From assembly GCF_943912665.1 (NCBI RefSeq), contig NZ_CALTVG010000024.1, forward strand, positions 1-32,811: 32,811 nt of DNA, in the 5' to 3' direction. Origin of the DNA: an uncultured Corynebacterium sp. Lineage in GTDB: Bacteria > Actinomycetota > Actinomycetes > Mycobacteriales > Mycobacteriaceae. The stretch's first letter is position 1. The number at the start of each line of letters is the position of its first letter. The position numbers were made by a program, and so were the translations under genes. Below are positions 7,281-16,112 of the stretch, one piece after another. The notes beneath the pieces were generated by a model. That model searched no databases and was not told the DNA's origin. It saw nothing but the letters and a program-made list of their open reading frames with translations.

Positions 7281-9545
7281 CTATCCGAAAACCTCCGCGT
7301 AGCGTCCTGTAATAGTCAACGACTGGGTGGCGCGGGTCAGCGCGACGTAGAGGTTGTGCAGGCCCTGCGGGGAGGCGGCCACGATATCGTCGAGATGTAC
7401 GACGGTGACGTGGTCGAACTCCAGGCCCTTGATCTCCTCGACGTTGGCAGCGGTAATGACCGCGCGCAGGCGCCCCTCGTCGTCCTTGAACGTGCCAGGC
7501 TCGGTATCGGCGGCTGCGTCGGAGGCTGAATCGCTCCAGATGACGTCGATGCCGTCGCGCACCGCAATACTGGGCGTGGCCTCCGGGTTGATCTCCTCCA
7601 GGAGCTCGTTGGCCAGTTCCGTAATGGGGCGCGGGGTGCGGTAGTTCACCGTGAGCCCGTGCTGGCGGAAGCGCTGGCCCACGAAAGGCTCGAGCGTCTC
7701 CGCCCAGTCGTCAACTCCCGCCGGGGAACCGGTCTGGGAAGTATCACCCACCAGCGTCATCCAGCGCGACGGGCTGCGGCGGAAAATCATGCGCCACTCC
7801 ATGGGAGTGAGCTCCTGGGCTTCGTCGACGATGACGTGGCCGTAGGCCCACGTGTAGTCTTCGCGGGCGCGCTGCGCGGTGGTGCGCGAGTCCCGGACCT
7901 CGTGGCGGCGGGCCAGGTGCTCGGCGTCGATGACGTCGTGCGCGGAGAGGATCTCGGCCTCAAACATGTCGTCGTCGTTGTCGGTGGAATCCGAGGAGGT
8001 CAAGATATCGAGCGCATCCTCGGCCTCGGCCACCTGCTCCCGCCATTGCTTATCCTCGGCGGCCCGCTCGGTTTCGGGATCGGGCATGCCGATGAGGACC
8101 GCCAATTCGTCGAGAAGCGCCGCGTCCGACGCCGTCCACGCCGCCCCCTCCGCTCGGTACAGGGCAGCACGGGTCTCCTCGTCGTAGGCGCTGGCCGCCG
8201 AATCAATGCGCGCGGTGGAGCTCAGCAGCGCCGCCAGCACCTCCGTCGGCGTCAGTTGCGGCCAGAACTCCTCGATGAGGTCGGTGACCCCCGGCTCCTC
8301 CGCCAAGTCATCGTGGAGCTGGTCCACGTCTGCGCGGGAGAGCAGGTTGTCTCCGCCGAGCGGGTCCGCACCGATGCGGTCTGCCATCTGCGCGGCCAGG
8401 GACTCGACGAGGTGTTCGGCGAAGGCAGCCTGGGCATCGTTGTGCGGCTTGCGGGAGCGGCGGGCCCGGGTGCGCGCGGCCTTGACCATCTGGGAGGTCA
8501 CGGTGAGCTCGAGGCGATCGATCTCCAGCGTGCGCGGCTCCTCCGGCAGGCGCTGGTAGTCCTTCACTGCGTTGGACAAGATCTCCGCCATGGCCTCGGA
8601 GCCCTTGATCTCACGTGCCAGAAGGGACTCCGAGTGGGTGGCGTCGATGCCGGGGAAGAGCGAGGCGATGGTGGAAAGGACCACACCGGTCTCACCCAGC
8701 TCCGGCAGGACCCGAGAAATGTATTCCAGGAACGTGGAGTTCGGGCCTACGATGAGCACGCCGGTCGCGGCCAGCTGCTCACGGTAGGTGTAGAGCAGGT
8801 AGGCCACGCGGTGCAGCGCAACGGCCGTCTTACCGGTACCCGGGCCGCCTTCGACCACCATGACGCCGCGAGTGCTATCCCGGATGATCTCATCCTGCTC
8901 GCGCTGGATCGTCTCCACGATGGAGGGCATGTGGCCGGTGCGGGCACGCTGCATAACGTGCTGCAGCGCGGATTCGCCGGCGACATCGCTCTCTTCGACG
9001 GCGGAGTCGCCTTCTAGCACCTCGTCGCTGATGCCGGTGACCTCGCGGCCCTTCGTGCGGATGTGGCGGCGCACGTGGACGCCCTCCGGGTGCGCGGTGG
9101 TGGCGAGGTAGAAGGGGCGCGCCATGGGCGCGCGCCAGTCCAGCAGCAGGGTTCGATAGTCCTCCTCGCGGGCGTCGAGCCCCATGCGGCCAATGTAACG
9201 GCGGTCCAAGCCCTCCGGGGTCGGATTGTCCCCGGGGGCGTCGATGTCAATGCGGCCGAAGACCAACCCCAGCTGTGCCACGTTGAGGCGGTCGAGCTTG
9301 GCCTGCAGGCCGTGGTACTCGGTCTCACGGCGCACTAGTGCGTCCGCATCCGGGGTATGCGGATCCACGGCCGCCTGGACCTTGTTGAGGCGCTCGTTCG
9401 CCGCCTGGACCTCATTGTCTAGGCGCGCGAAGAGGCCGTCGACATAGGCCTGCTCGCGGGCAAGCTCCTCGCTGAGTGCACTGGCTCTGACCTCATTGTG
9501 CGGCTCGGCGGGCGAGACGTGCGAGGCGGATGAAGAATCAGACAC
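7281..9545 (-). CDS. helD: HelD-like UvrD/Rep-superfamily ATPase (RNA polymerase-associated)
   Basis: A 754-residue superfamily 1 helicase-like motor. The N-terminus is a charged coiled coil (about 15-100), as in HelD proteins that insert into RNA polymerase. Walker A GGPGTGKTAVALHR is near 232, Walker B VDEAQELTPMEW near 570, and motif III-like VGDTSQTG near 597. The C-terminal motif VALTRATQSLTI matches the helicase 2A end. In mycobacteria and bacilli HelD releases stalled RNA polymerase, and some actinobacterial relatives (HelR) protect against rifampicin. No rifampicin-associated inverted repeat was recognised upstream. GTG at 9545 is chosen because AAGGAG lies 4-5 bases upstream; the frame extends to 9626 but into the preceding terminator. 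The APP1-like gene follows closely. Confidence 0.9.
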   Translation of the reverse strand: MSDSSSASHVSPAEPHNEVRASALSEELAREQAYVDGLFARLDNEVQAANERLNKVQAAVDPHTPDADALVRRETEYHGLQAKLDRLNVAQLGLVFGRIDIDAPGDNPTPEGLDRRYIGRMGLDAREEDYRTLLLDWRAPMARPFYLATTAHPEGVHVRRHIRTKGREVTGISDEVLEGDSAVEESDVAGESALQHVMQRARTGHMPSIVETIQREQDEIIRDSTRGVMVVEGGPGTGKTAVALHRVAYLLYTYREQLAATGVLIVGPNSTFLEYISRVLPELGETGVVLSTIASLFPGIDATHSESLLAREIKGSEAMAEILSNAVKDYQRLPEEPRTLEIDRLELTVTSQMVKAARTRARRSRKPHNDAQAAFAEHLVESLAAQMADRIGADPLGGDNLLSRADVDQLHDDLAEEPGVTDLIEEFWPQLTPTEVLAALLSSTARIDSAASAYDEETRAALYRAEGAAWTASDAALLDELAVLIGMPDPETERAAEDKQWREQVAEAEDALDILTSSDSTDNDDDMFEAEILSAHDVIDAEHLARRHEVRDSRTTAQRAREDYTWAYGHVIVDEAQELTPMEWRMIFRRSPSRWMTLVGDTSQTGSPAGVDDWAETLEPFVGQRFRQHGLTVNYRTPRPITELANELLEEINPEATPSIAVRDGIDVIWSDSASDAAADTEPGTFKDDEGRLRAVITAANVEEIKGLEFDHVTVVHLDDIVAASPQGLHNLYVALTRATQSLTITGRYAEVFG

Positions 9546-9600
9546 AAGGCTCCTTAGGTGCGTGTGAAGGCTTCTCTGTACGGGGAGGGCAGTGGATTGG

Positions 9601-9654
9601 GGATAGTTGGAACAGAAAAAGAACAACGGCCCAGCATACTCGCTGAGCCGTTGT
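9601..9654 (-). terminator. Rho-independent terminator of the DoxX-like gene (minus strand)
   Basis: Arms ACAACGGC (9623-9630) and GCCGTTGT (9647-9654) with an inner CAGC/GCTG pair. On the plus strand an A-rich run precedes the hairpin, so on the minus strand the stem is followed by TTCTTTTTCTG. This is an intrinsic terminator for transcription coming from the DoxX-like gene. It separates that gene from the HelD-like gene. Confidence 0.8.
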
Positions 9655-9719
9655 CCTTACCACCGCCGTGATTTTAGGCAGCGGTGCTGCGGGAAAGTCC
9701 GCAGAGATGGTGGGGTGTT

Positions 9720-10643
9720 TTAGAAGCGGTCACCAAACTTCTTGAAAGCCTTATCGAGCTTCTTGGAGGCTTCCTTCTGCAGCTTCTCGGCGCGCTTGCG
9801 AGCCTTCTTCTGAGCGCGCTTGCTGCCAGCGGAATCAGCCTTGGCCAGGGCGGCATCAGCGCGGTCCTGCGCCTTGCCGGCGGCCTTTACCAGGCCCTTG
9901 CGAGCGGTGGCGGTGTTATCGCGCGCAGTCTCCAGCCAGTCATCCTTGTTGTCCTCGATGAAATCGCGAGCGGACTCTGCGGTGTCCTCCACGAAGGTGC
10001 GGGCGGTATCCAGCCACTCACGGCCGGTGGACTCCCAGTCATCGCGGTTGTCCTCGACGTAATCCTTCGCGGTATCAATCCAGTCGGACGCCTTAGAGGT
10101 CACATCGGAGGAGATGTCGCTTGCGCGGTTGGAGAAGTCTTCCGCAAACTTCTGCTGCTCGGTCTTGCCCGGCAGTGCCTGCTGAATCTTCTTGTTCGCG
10201 CGCTCGGAGGCCTTAGCGGTGCGCCAGCGCAGGGAGGGCTTGCCCTCGGTGTCCTGCGTAACGATGGCCAAAGCACCCAGCAGGGCGGTGTTGGTGACGA
10301 AGTTAGTGCGCTGGGTTTCCTTCTCCTCCTTGGAGTCAGCGGACCAGAAGGAGTTGCCCACCAAGTTCGGCACGTGGGTCAGAGCCAGCACAGCAGCCGA
10401 AGTGCGCGGGGCCTTACCCAGTGCCAGGGAGGTGCCGGCCGCGGTCTTTGCACCGCCAAGCGCGCGGGTGACCAGCTCCGGATCGTTCGGGAGGTAACCT
10501 GCGTACTCGCGCGGCAGCACCTTGCGCAGGCGCTTGAGCACGGACTCGGTGTCCGCGACGTGCTCCGAGGTGTTGCGGAGGGTATCCACACCATCCCAGA
10601 CAAACACGGAGGCCAGCATAGGACGGGCAAGCTTACGAATCAT
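9720..10643 (-). CDS. DoxX-family membrane protein with repetitive charged C-terminal tail
   Basis: A 307-residue protein. Residues 1-130 match the DoxX pattern: MIRKLARPMLASVFVWDGVD, a conserved PNDPELVTRALGGAKTAAGTSLALGK segment split by turns, and two further hydrophobic stretches near 80-100 and 115-130, implying an inner-membrane domain. The tail is unusual: about 187-245 repeats the units DWIDTAK, EWLDTAR, DWLETAR alternating with DYVED, TFVED, DFIED, predicted as long amphipathic helices. A Lys/Ala-rich basic end follows. ATG at 10643 is chosen over an in-frame ATG at 10655 because GGAG (10653-10650) is 6-7 bases upstream. A terminator follows at 9601-9654. The role is unknown; DoxX proteins have been linked to redox stress in mycobacteria. 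Confidence 0.85.
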   Translation of the reverse strand: MIRKLARPMLASVFVWDGVDTLRNTSEHVADTESVLKRLRKVLPREYAGYLPNDPELVTRALGGAKTAAGTSLALGKAPRTSAAVLALTHVPNLVGNSFWSADSKEEKETQRTNFVTNTALLGALAIVTQDTEGKPSLRWRTAKASERANKKIQQALPGKTEQQKFAEDFSNRASDISSDVTSKASDWIDTAKDYVEDNRDDWESTGREWLDTARTFVEDTAESARDFIEDNKDDWLETARDNTATARKGLVKAAGKAQDRADAALAKADSAGSKRAQKKARKRAEKLQKEASKKLDKAFKKFGDRF

Positions 10644-10761
10644 GACGTGCTCCATTCAATAGATATGTAAAGACGTTCGTCACACCATACTACGCGGCCG
10701 CACTAAATGTCGCCGCCGCATGCGCAGCCGGTGCCTTACAGGTTCTCTAACAGTGGGAGTA

Positions 10762-11364
10762 TTACCAGCGGCGCTCCCACCACTCGTCCAGGTGCGGGCG
10801 CTCGGCACCCAAGGTAGTGGAATCGCCGTGGCCCGGGCGCACGATGGCTTCGTCCGGAAAAACGTCGAAAAGCCGCTGCGTGACGTCCTTGTACAGACGC
10901 ACGAAGTCACCCTCCGAGGTGGTCTTGCCTACACCGCCAGGGAAGAGGCAGTCACCTACGAAGAGGTTGGGGACGCCATCGATGTCAGCGGCAATAGCTG
11001 CGCCACCGGGAGTGTGCCCGCGCAGGATGGCGACGGGGAACTCGTAGCCCTCGAAGGGGAGGGTGTCGCCGTGCTCCAGTTCGACGTCGACAGGCGCCGG
11101 CAGCGCGGGGGAGTCCAAGAATGATGCGTAGTGCTTGGCGCCGGTCTTCTCCAGGACCTCCTCGAGCGCGCGAACGTGGTCCCAGTGGCGGTGCGTGGTG
11201 AGCACCGCGGTGATGGTGACGCCGTGATCGGCAGCGAGGGACAGCAGGGCGGGGGCGTCCGCTGCGGCGTCGACAAGCAGCGCCTTATCCCCTGCGCACA
11301 GGAGGTAGCAGTTGTTGTCCATCTCGGACACGGAAATAGTGTGCAGCTGTAGCGCGTTATTCAT
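10762..11364 (-). CDS. Metallo-beta-lactamase-fold hydrolase (glyoxalase II-like)
   Basis: A 200-residue cytosolic MBL-fold hydrolase. The metal-binding motif H-x-H-x-D-H is present as THRHWDH (H58, H60, D62, H63), with further ligands H117 (GHTPGG), D138 (VGDC) and H179 (RPGHGDS). The full set of zinc ligands suggests an active thioesterase-like enzyme of the glyoxalase II group; the substrate cannot be read. It is divergent from uvrA, a pairing also seen in mycobacteria. TAAGCT on the minus strand lies exactly 7 bases before the ATG and no Shine-Dalgarno site is present, so the mRNA is probably leaderless. Confidence 0.92.
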   Translation of the reverse strand: MNNALQLHTISVSEMDNNCYLLCAGDKALLVDAAADAPALLSLAADHGVTITAVLTTHRHWDHVRALEEVLEKTGAKHYASFLDSPALPAPVDVELEHGDTLPFEGYEFPVAILRGHTPGGAAIAADIDGVPNLFVGDCLFPGGVGKTTSEGDFVRLYKDVTQRLFDVFPDEAIVRPGHGDSTTLGAERPHLDEWWERRW

Positions 11365-11439
11365 GTGTCCAAGCTTACGGGTAGATTCTGATCCAGAACC
11401 CCACTATGAACAATCACACGGCGTAGGAGGCAGCAACAA

Positions 11440-14277
11440 GTGGCTGATCGTTTGGTCGTCCGAGGCGCACGCGAACACAACCTGAAGGGCGTGGATATTG
11501 ACATCCCGCGCGATAAATTGGTGGTGTTTACCGGCCTATCCGGCTCCGGCAAGTCCTCCCTGGCGTTTGACACCATCTTCGCCGAGGGACAGCGCCGCTA
11601 CGTGGAGTCCCTCAGCTCCTACGCGCGCATGTTCTTGGGCCAGATGGACAAGCCGGACGTGGAGTTTATTGATGGCCTGTCCCCGGCAGTGTCCATTGAT
11701 CAGAAGTCCACCAACCACAACCCGCGCTCCACGGTGGGCACCATTACGGAAATCTACGACTACCTGCGTTTGCTCTTCTCCCGCGCCGGTACCCCGCACT
11801 GCCCGAAGTGCGACGCGGTCATTGAGCGCCAGACCCCGCAGCAAATCGTGGATGAGGTCCTAGAGCACGAGGAGAAGCTGAAGTTCCAGGTTCTAGCCCC
11901 GGTGGTGCGCCGCCGCAAGGGAGAGTTCGTGGACCTCTTTGCGGACCTGGCCGCACAGGGCTACTCGCGCGTGCGGGTCGACGGCGAGCTGCACCAGCTC
12001 AGTGACCCACCGAAGCTGAAGAAGCAGATTAAGCACGACATTGACGTCGTTGTAGACCGCCTGCAGGTCAAGGCCTCCCAGAAGCAGCGCCTCACCGACT
12101 CGGTGGAAACGGCACTGCGGCTGGCAGACGGGCTGGTGACCCTCGACTTTGTGGACCGCGAGGAGCTTACGCACACCTACTCCGAGAAGGCCGCCTGCCC
12201 CAATGGGCACACCCTGACCGTGGAGGAATACGAGCCGCGCGCCTTTTCCTTCAACGCGCCCTTCGGCTCCTGCCCGGACTGTGACGGCCTGGGCACGCGC
12301 CTCGAGGTGGATGTGGATCTGCTCATCCCGGACCCGGACGCCCCAGCGGTGGAGGCCATTCAGCCGTGGACGTCCAGCCCGAACGCGCGCTACTTTGTCA
12401 AGCTGGTGGAGGGGCTGGCCAAGACCATGCGCTTCGACCCGAAGACTCCGGTCTCGGAGCTCACCAAGGAGCAGCGCCACGCGCTCATCTACGGCTCCGA
12501 CGTGGAAGTGACCGTGCGCTACAAGAACCGCTACGGCCGCCAGCGCAACTGGTCCGCGCCTTTCGAGGGCGCCATCGGCTTCCTGGAGCGCAAGCTGGAA
12601 CAGACCGATTCCGAATCGCAGAAGGACCGATTGCTGCAGTACACCCGGCGAGTGCCGTGCCCGACGTGTGGCGGCACGCGTCTCAAGCCGGAAATTCTGG
12701 CCGTGCGCCTGGCCTCGACCGCGCACGGCGAGCAGTCCATTGCCGGACTGACCGCGCTGTCCATTGAGGATGCCTCGGAGTTCCTGGATTCCCTGGTGCT
12801 GGGACACCGCGAGGAAATCATCGCCGGTGCCGTGCTCAAGGAGATCCAGGCGCGACTGCGCTTCCTCCTTGACGTCGGCCTGAACTACCTCACCCTGGAC
12901 CGCGGCGCCTCCACGCTCTCCGGTGGTGAGGCGCAGCGCATCCGCCTGGCCACGCAGATCGGTTCCGGTTTGGCCGGCGTGCTTTATGTGCTCGATGAGC
13001 CGTCCATCGGCCTGCACCAGCGTGATAACCAGCGCCTCATCAAGACGTTGAAGCGCCTGCGGGATATTGGCAACACCCTCATCGTGGTGGAGCACGACGA
13101 GGACACCATCCGCGAGGCAGACTGGCTGGTGGATGTTGGTCCGCGCGCCGGCGAGTACGGCGGCAACGTGATCTACCAGGGCGAGCCCGCGGGGATCGAA
13201 TCGGTGGATGAATCCCTCACCGGACAGTACCTGTCCGGGAAGAAGGAACTCGCAGTGCCGGATTCACGCCGCGCGATTGACCGTGACCGCATGCTCAAGG
13301 TGGTCGGCGCGCGCGAGAACAACCTGAAGGGGATCAACGTGGAGATCCCGCTGGGTGTATTGGTGTGCGTCACCGGCGTATCTGGCTCTGGTAAGTCCAC
13401 CGTGGTCAACCAGATCCTGGCCAAGACCCTGGCCAACAAGCTCAACCGCGCCCGCCAGGTGCCGGGCCGCGCCAAGCGCGTGGAGGGCGTGGAGCACCTG
13501 GACAAGCTGGTCCAGGTAGACCAGAGCCCCATCGGGCGCACCCCGCGCTCCAACCCGGCGACGTACACCGGCGTCTTTGACAAGATCCGCAACCTCTTCG
13601 CAGAAACCCAAGAGGCGAAGGTCCGCGGCTACAAGCCGGGCCGCTTCTCCTTCAACGTCAAGGGCGGGCGCTGTGAGGCCTGCCAGGGCGATGGAACCAT
13701 CAAGATTGAGATGAACTTCCTGCCGGACGTGTACGTGCCGTGCGAAGTCTGCCACGGTGCGCGCTACAACCGCGAGACCCTCGAGGTGCTGTACAAGGGC
13801 AAGAACATCGCCGAGGTCCTCGATATGCCCATTACGGAGGCCGCCGAGTTCTTCGAGCCGATCACTTCGATCCACCGCTACCTCAACACGCTCGTGGAAG
13901 TGGGTCTGGGCTACGTGCGCCTGGGGCAAGCGGCGACCACGCTGTCGGGCGGCGAGGCGCAGCGCGTCAAGCTCGCCTCCGAGCTGCAGAAGCGCACCAA
14001 GGGGCGCACGGTCTACATCCTGGATGAGCCGACGACCGGCCTGCACTTCGAGGACATCCGCAAGCTCATGCTGGTCATCCAGAGCTTGGTGGATAAGGGC
14101 AATTCCGTCATCATCATCGAGCACAACCTGGACGTCATCAAGGCTGCCGACTGGATTGTAGACATGGGACCGGAAGGCGGCTCGGGCGGCGGCACCGTCG
14201 TGGCACAGGGCACGCCAGAGGACGTGGCCAAGGTCAAGGGCTCGTACACGGGATCGTTCCTCGCGGAGCTGCTGTAG
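11440..14277 (+). CDS. uvrA: UvrABC excision nuclease subunit A
   Basis: A 945-residue ABC-type ATPase that scans DNA for lesions and loads UvrB. There are two nucleotide-binding domains: Walker [15 protein letters not shown] near residue 32 and [13 protein letters not shown] near 646, with signatures LSGGEAQRI near 493 and [15 protein letters not shown] near 835. Zinc-module cysteines appear as CPKC near 121, CPNGH...CPDC near 252-285, CPTCGGTR near 407, and [17 protein letters not shown] near 746-775. Length is normal. The start is GTG at 11440 with AGGAGG 9-10 bases upstream. uvrB lies upstream on the same strand. An imperfect GC-rich hairpin (14282-14303) follows the stop without a T-run. 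Confidence 0.98.
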   Translation: MADRLVVRGAREHNLKGVDIDIPRDKLVVFTGLSGSGKSSLAFDTIFAEGQRRYVESLSSYARMFLGQMDKPDVEFIDGLSPAVSIDQKSTNHNPRSTVGTITEIYDYLRLLFSRAGTPHCPKCDAVIERQTPQQIVDEVLEHEEKLKFQVLAPVVRRRKGEFVDLFADLAAQGYSRVRVDGELHQLSDPPKLKKQIKHDIDVVVDRLQVKASQKQRLTDSVETALRLADGLVTLDFVDREELTHTYSEKAACPNGHTLTVEEYEPRAFSFNAPFGSCPDCDGLGTRLEVDVDLLIPDPDAPAVEAIQPWTSSPNARYFVKLVEGLAKTMRFDPKTPVSELTKEQRHALIYGSDVEVTVRYKNRYGRQRNWSAPFEGAIGFLERKLEQTDSESQKDRLLQYTRRVPCPTCGGTRLKPEILAVRLASTAHGEQSIAGLTALSIEDASEFLDSLVLGHREEIIAGAVLKEIQARLRFLLDVGLNYLTLDRGASTLSGGEAQRIRLATQIGSGLAGVLYVLDEPSIGLHQRDNQRLIKTLKRLRDIGNTLIVVEHDEDTIREADWLVDVGPRAGEYGGNVIYQGEPAGIESVDESLTGQYLSGKKELAVPDSRRAIDRDRMLKVVGARENNLKGINVEIPLGVLVCVTGVSGSGKSTVVNQILAKTLANKLNRARQVPGRAKRVEGVEHLDKLVQVDQSPIGRTPRSNPATYTGVFDKIRNLFAETQEAKVRGYKPGRFSFNVKGGRCEACQGDGTIKIEMNFLPDVYVPCEVCHGARYNRETLEVLYKGKNIAEVLDMPITEAAEFFEPITSIHRYLNTLVEVGLGYVRLGQAATTLSGGEAQRVKLASELQKRTKGRTVYILDEPTTGLHFEDIRKLMLVIQSLVDKGNSVIIIEHNLDVIKAADWIVDMGPEGGSGGGTVVAQGTPEDVAKVKGSYTGSFLAELL

Positions 14278-14326
14278 GCACGCGCCATGACCCCATGTGG
14301 CGCCAGGACCGTATAAAGTGCTCTGA

Positions 14327-15295
14327 ATGAAAGAGTTTCACCGCGTTCCTTGGCCCTGCGAGGCGGCGTTGCTCGCCGTCGGCTGTGGCGGCATCCTCGC
14401 AGCGTGCTCGGCACCCGGTGCCCCGGAACCTGGGGCGGAGGACGCCACTGCGACGTCGTCAGCCGCCCGCGCCGACTTTGATCTGCGCGCCGAGCTCGAC
14501 CACGCCATTGCCGAAGTAGAGGAAGAATACGACGTGCGTGCCGGTGTGGCCATCGCGGACGACAAGGACGTAACGCAGGAGGGGCTCACCGGCGAGGAAC
14601 CCACGTGGTCCACGGTCAAAGTCCCCATCGCCATCGCCGCTCTGCGCGCCGGTGCCAGTACCGACCTGGTGGACCTCGCCATTAAGCAGTCTGACAACGA
14701 CGCGGCCTGGGCGCTGTGGTCTCAGGTGACATGGACGGAGGGCAATGCGGCCGAGGCAGTGGAAGCCTTGGTGGGGGACTACGGCTCCCACGGGCGCTTT
14801 GAGGAAACCTTCGGATACTCCACGTGGCTGTTGGCCGATCAAGCGGTGTTTGGATCCCACCTGCCCTGCATTCCGGAAGCAGAGTACGTCTACGACGCTA
14901 TGGATGACATCGTGCAATGGCAACACAACGGGCTCGACGCACTGCCCAACACCCGCGCTAAGGGCGGCTGGGGCTTGTCCGAACTGGACAACGGCTACAC
15001 TCACCGCCAGTTCGGGGTGCGCAACACCGAAGACGGCGCAGTCGGCCTGGCAATTGAGGTGACCATGCCGGGGGAGGACATGAACGAGGCGATACCGGCA
15101 CTCAACGTGCTAGCCACGCGCGTGGATGAGGTAGTCACAGATGCCCTGGAGGCTGGTGCGATTACCCCGCGCACGGAGTGCGCGAAGGACACGGCCGGCA
15201 AAGAAGGCGGCACCGCAACCTCGACAACGTCGAGAACGTCGAGTGCGCCTAGTTCGACACCTGAATCCACGCGGCGATTTGGTTCTGCGAGTTAG
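14327..15295 (+). CDS. Lipoprotein with serine beta-lactamase/PBP-like fold
   Basis: A 322-residue exported lipoprotein: hydrophobic leader and lipobox LAAC with C27 as the lipidated residue. The mature part resembles class A beta-lactamase-like serine hydrolases: S-x-x-K as STVK (S95, K98), SDN at 122-124, and a KGG motif at 212-214 where beta-lactamases carry K-T/S-G. This altered third motif makes true beta-lactamase activity doubtful; a cell-wall peptidase-like or non-catalytic role is possible. The last about 35 residues are Ser/Thr-rich. TAAAGT (14314-14319) is 7 bases before the ATG, suggesting a leaderless transcript independent of uvrA. Confidence 0.8.
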   Translation: MKEFHRVPWPCEAALLAVGCGGILAACSAPGAPEPGAEDATATSSAARADFDLRAELDHAIAEVEEEYDVRAGVAIADDKDVTQEGLTGEEPTWSTVKVPIAIAALRAGASTDLVDLAIKQSDNDAAWALWSQVTWTEGNAAEAVEALVGDYGSHGRFEETFGYSTWLLADQAVFGSHLPCIPEAEYVYDAMDDIVQWQHNGLDALPNTRAKGGWGLSELDNGYTHRQFGVRNTEDGAVGLAIEVTMPGEDMNEAIPALNVLATRVDEVVTDALEAGAITPRTECAKDTAGKEGGTATSTTSRTSSAPSSTPESTRRFGSAS

Positions 15296-15382
15296 CGGTG
15301 TTAGGGTTTAGGGCACTACCGCCCGTAGCGCCTCTTCCAGGAGGTACTTGGGCCACAAGCGGAGTTTCTCCCACCCGATGCC

Positions 15383-15415
15383 GCGCTTTGCACGCCGTTA
15401 CGGCAGTGCGAACGC
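15383..15415 (+). promoter_or_regulatory. Stable hairpin in infC upstream region
   Basis: The arms TTTGCAC (15387-15393) and GTGCGAA (15406-15412) pair throughout with one G-T wobble. They continue inward as GCCG/CGGC around a TTA loop with one bulged A, and outward as GCG/CGC. No T-run follows, so this is not a terminator. It lies about 60 bases before a terminator-like hairpin and could be the upstream element of a leader that switches structure. Confidence 0.45.
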
Positions 15416-15470
15416 AGGATAACGGTAAAAGAGTAGGTGCCACGTGAGTGGTGCATGCTTGTTAGAAACT

Positions 15471-15505
15471 CCCGGTTGCCAGCGGCACCCGGGATTTATT
15501 CGTTT
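15471..15505 (+). terminator. Terminator-like hairpin in the infC leader (possible attenuator)
   Basis: CCCGGTTGCC (15471-15480) and GGCACCCGGG (15484-15493) form a stem with one T/C mismatch and an AGC loop, followed by ATTTATTCGTTT. The next gene starts 50 bases later on the same strand. It may simply end upstream transcription, or act as an attenuator for infC-rpmI-rplT, an operon whose leader is controlled by L20 or IF3 in several bacteria. Sequence alone does not decide. The region 15296-15554 holds no other convincing gene. Confidence 0.55.
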
Positions 15506-15541
15506 GTGGTCACGGTAGGCACACTACTAGCCCCCACAATC

Positions 15542-15557
15542 GAGGAGAACCACAATC
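15542..15557 (+). promoter_or_regulatory. Shine-Dalgarno site that fixes the ATC start of infC
   Basis: GAGGAG at 15542-15547 lies 7 bases before ATC at 15555-15557. No canonical start codon occurs in frame between the Shine-Dalgarno site and the conserved IF-3 N-terminus. Confidence 0.8.
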
Positions 15558-16076
15558 AGCGCTGAAGCTCGCATCAATGAGCGCATCCGAGTACCCGAGG
15601 TCCGTCTTGTTGGCCCCGGTGGTGAACAGGTGGGCATTGTCCGTACTGACGATGCTCGCAAGCTCGCGTACGAAGCGGATCTTGACTTGGTCGAGGTTGC
15701 ACCGAACGCGAAGCCGCCCGTAGCCAAGATCATGGATTACGGCAAGTTTAAGTACGAGCAGGCCCAGAAGGCTCGCGAGTCCCGTAAGAATCAGCAGCAA
15801 ACTGTGGTGAAGGAACAGAAGTTCCGTCCGAAGATTGATGATCACGATTACGAGACCAAAAAGGGCAACGTGGTGCGCTTCCTGGAGAAGGGTTCCAAGG
15901 TCAAGGTGACCATCATGTTCCGCGGCCGCGAGCAGTCGCGTCCGGAGCTGGGTTTCCGCCTGCTGGAGCGTCTGGCTGACGACGTTGCCGAAATCGGCGT
16001 CGTTGAGTCCCGCCCCAAGCAGGATGGTCGCAACATGACCATGGTCCTGGGACCTGTCCGCAAAGGCAAGAAGTAG
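15555..16076 (+). CDS. infC: Translation initiation factor IF-3 (ATC start)
   Basis: A 173-residue factor that binds the 30S subunit, checks start codon-anticodon pairing and prevents 50S joining. The N-terminal domain begins [19 protein letters not shown] and the C-terminal domain includes [12 protein letters not shown] and a basic end. The frame upstream holds no ATG, GTG or TTG that would give the full N-domain; the first standard start is GTG at 15630, which would delete 25 conserved residues. The ATC at 15555 has GAGGAG (15542-15547) 7 bases upstream, so it is taken as the start. Rare AUU/AUC starts are known for infC and give negative autoregulation, since IF-3 discriminates against them. 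rpmI and rplT follow. Confidence 0.95.
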   Translation: MSAEARINERIRVPEVRLVGPGGEQVGIVRTDDARKLAYEADLDLVEVAPNAKPPVAKIMDYGKFKYEQAQKARESRKNQQQTVVKEQKFRPKIDDHDYETKKGNVVRFLEKGSKVKVTIMFRGREQSRPELGFRLLERLADDVAEIGVVESRPKQDGRNMTMVLGPVRKGKK

Positions 16077-16112
16077 ACCACGCTCCACTTAGGATTTAAG
16101 GATTTAATTCTC

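Noticed and set aside
9546..9626. An N-terminal extension of the HelD-like protein to 9626.
   Set aside because: The extra codons run into the terminator of the upstream gene and lack a ribosome-binding site; GTG 9545 has AAGGAG.
9480..9660. A rifampicin-associated element upstream of the HelD-like gene, which would mark it as a HelR resistance protein.
   Set aside because: The only inverted repeat there is a terminator followed by a U-run on the minus strand; no GGGGCTTGC-type element is present.
11893..13095. A 400-codon minus-strand open frame inside uvrA.
   Set aside because: Antisense to conserved uvrA domains, with no independent support.
14327..15295. A beta-lactam resistance gene.
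   Set aside because: The third active-site motif is KGG and overall similarity is only at motif level, so resistance is not supported.
15249..15443. A 64-codon minus-strand frame in the gap before infC.
   Set aside because: No start signal or similarity; it overlaps the lipoprotein 3' end and the infC leader hairpin.
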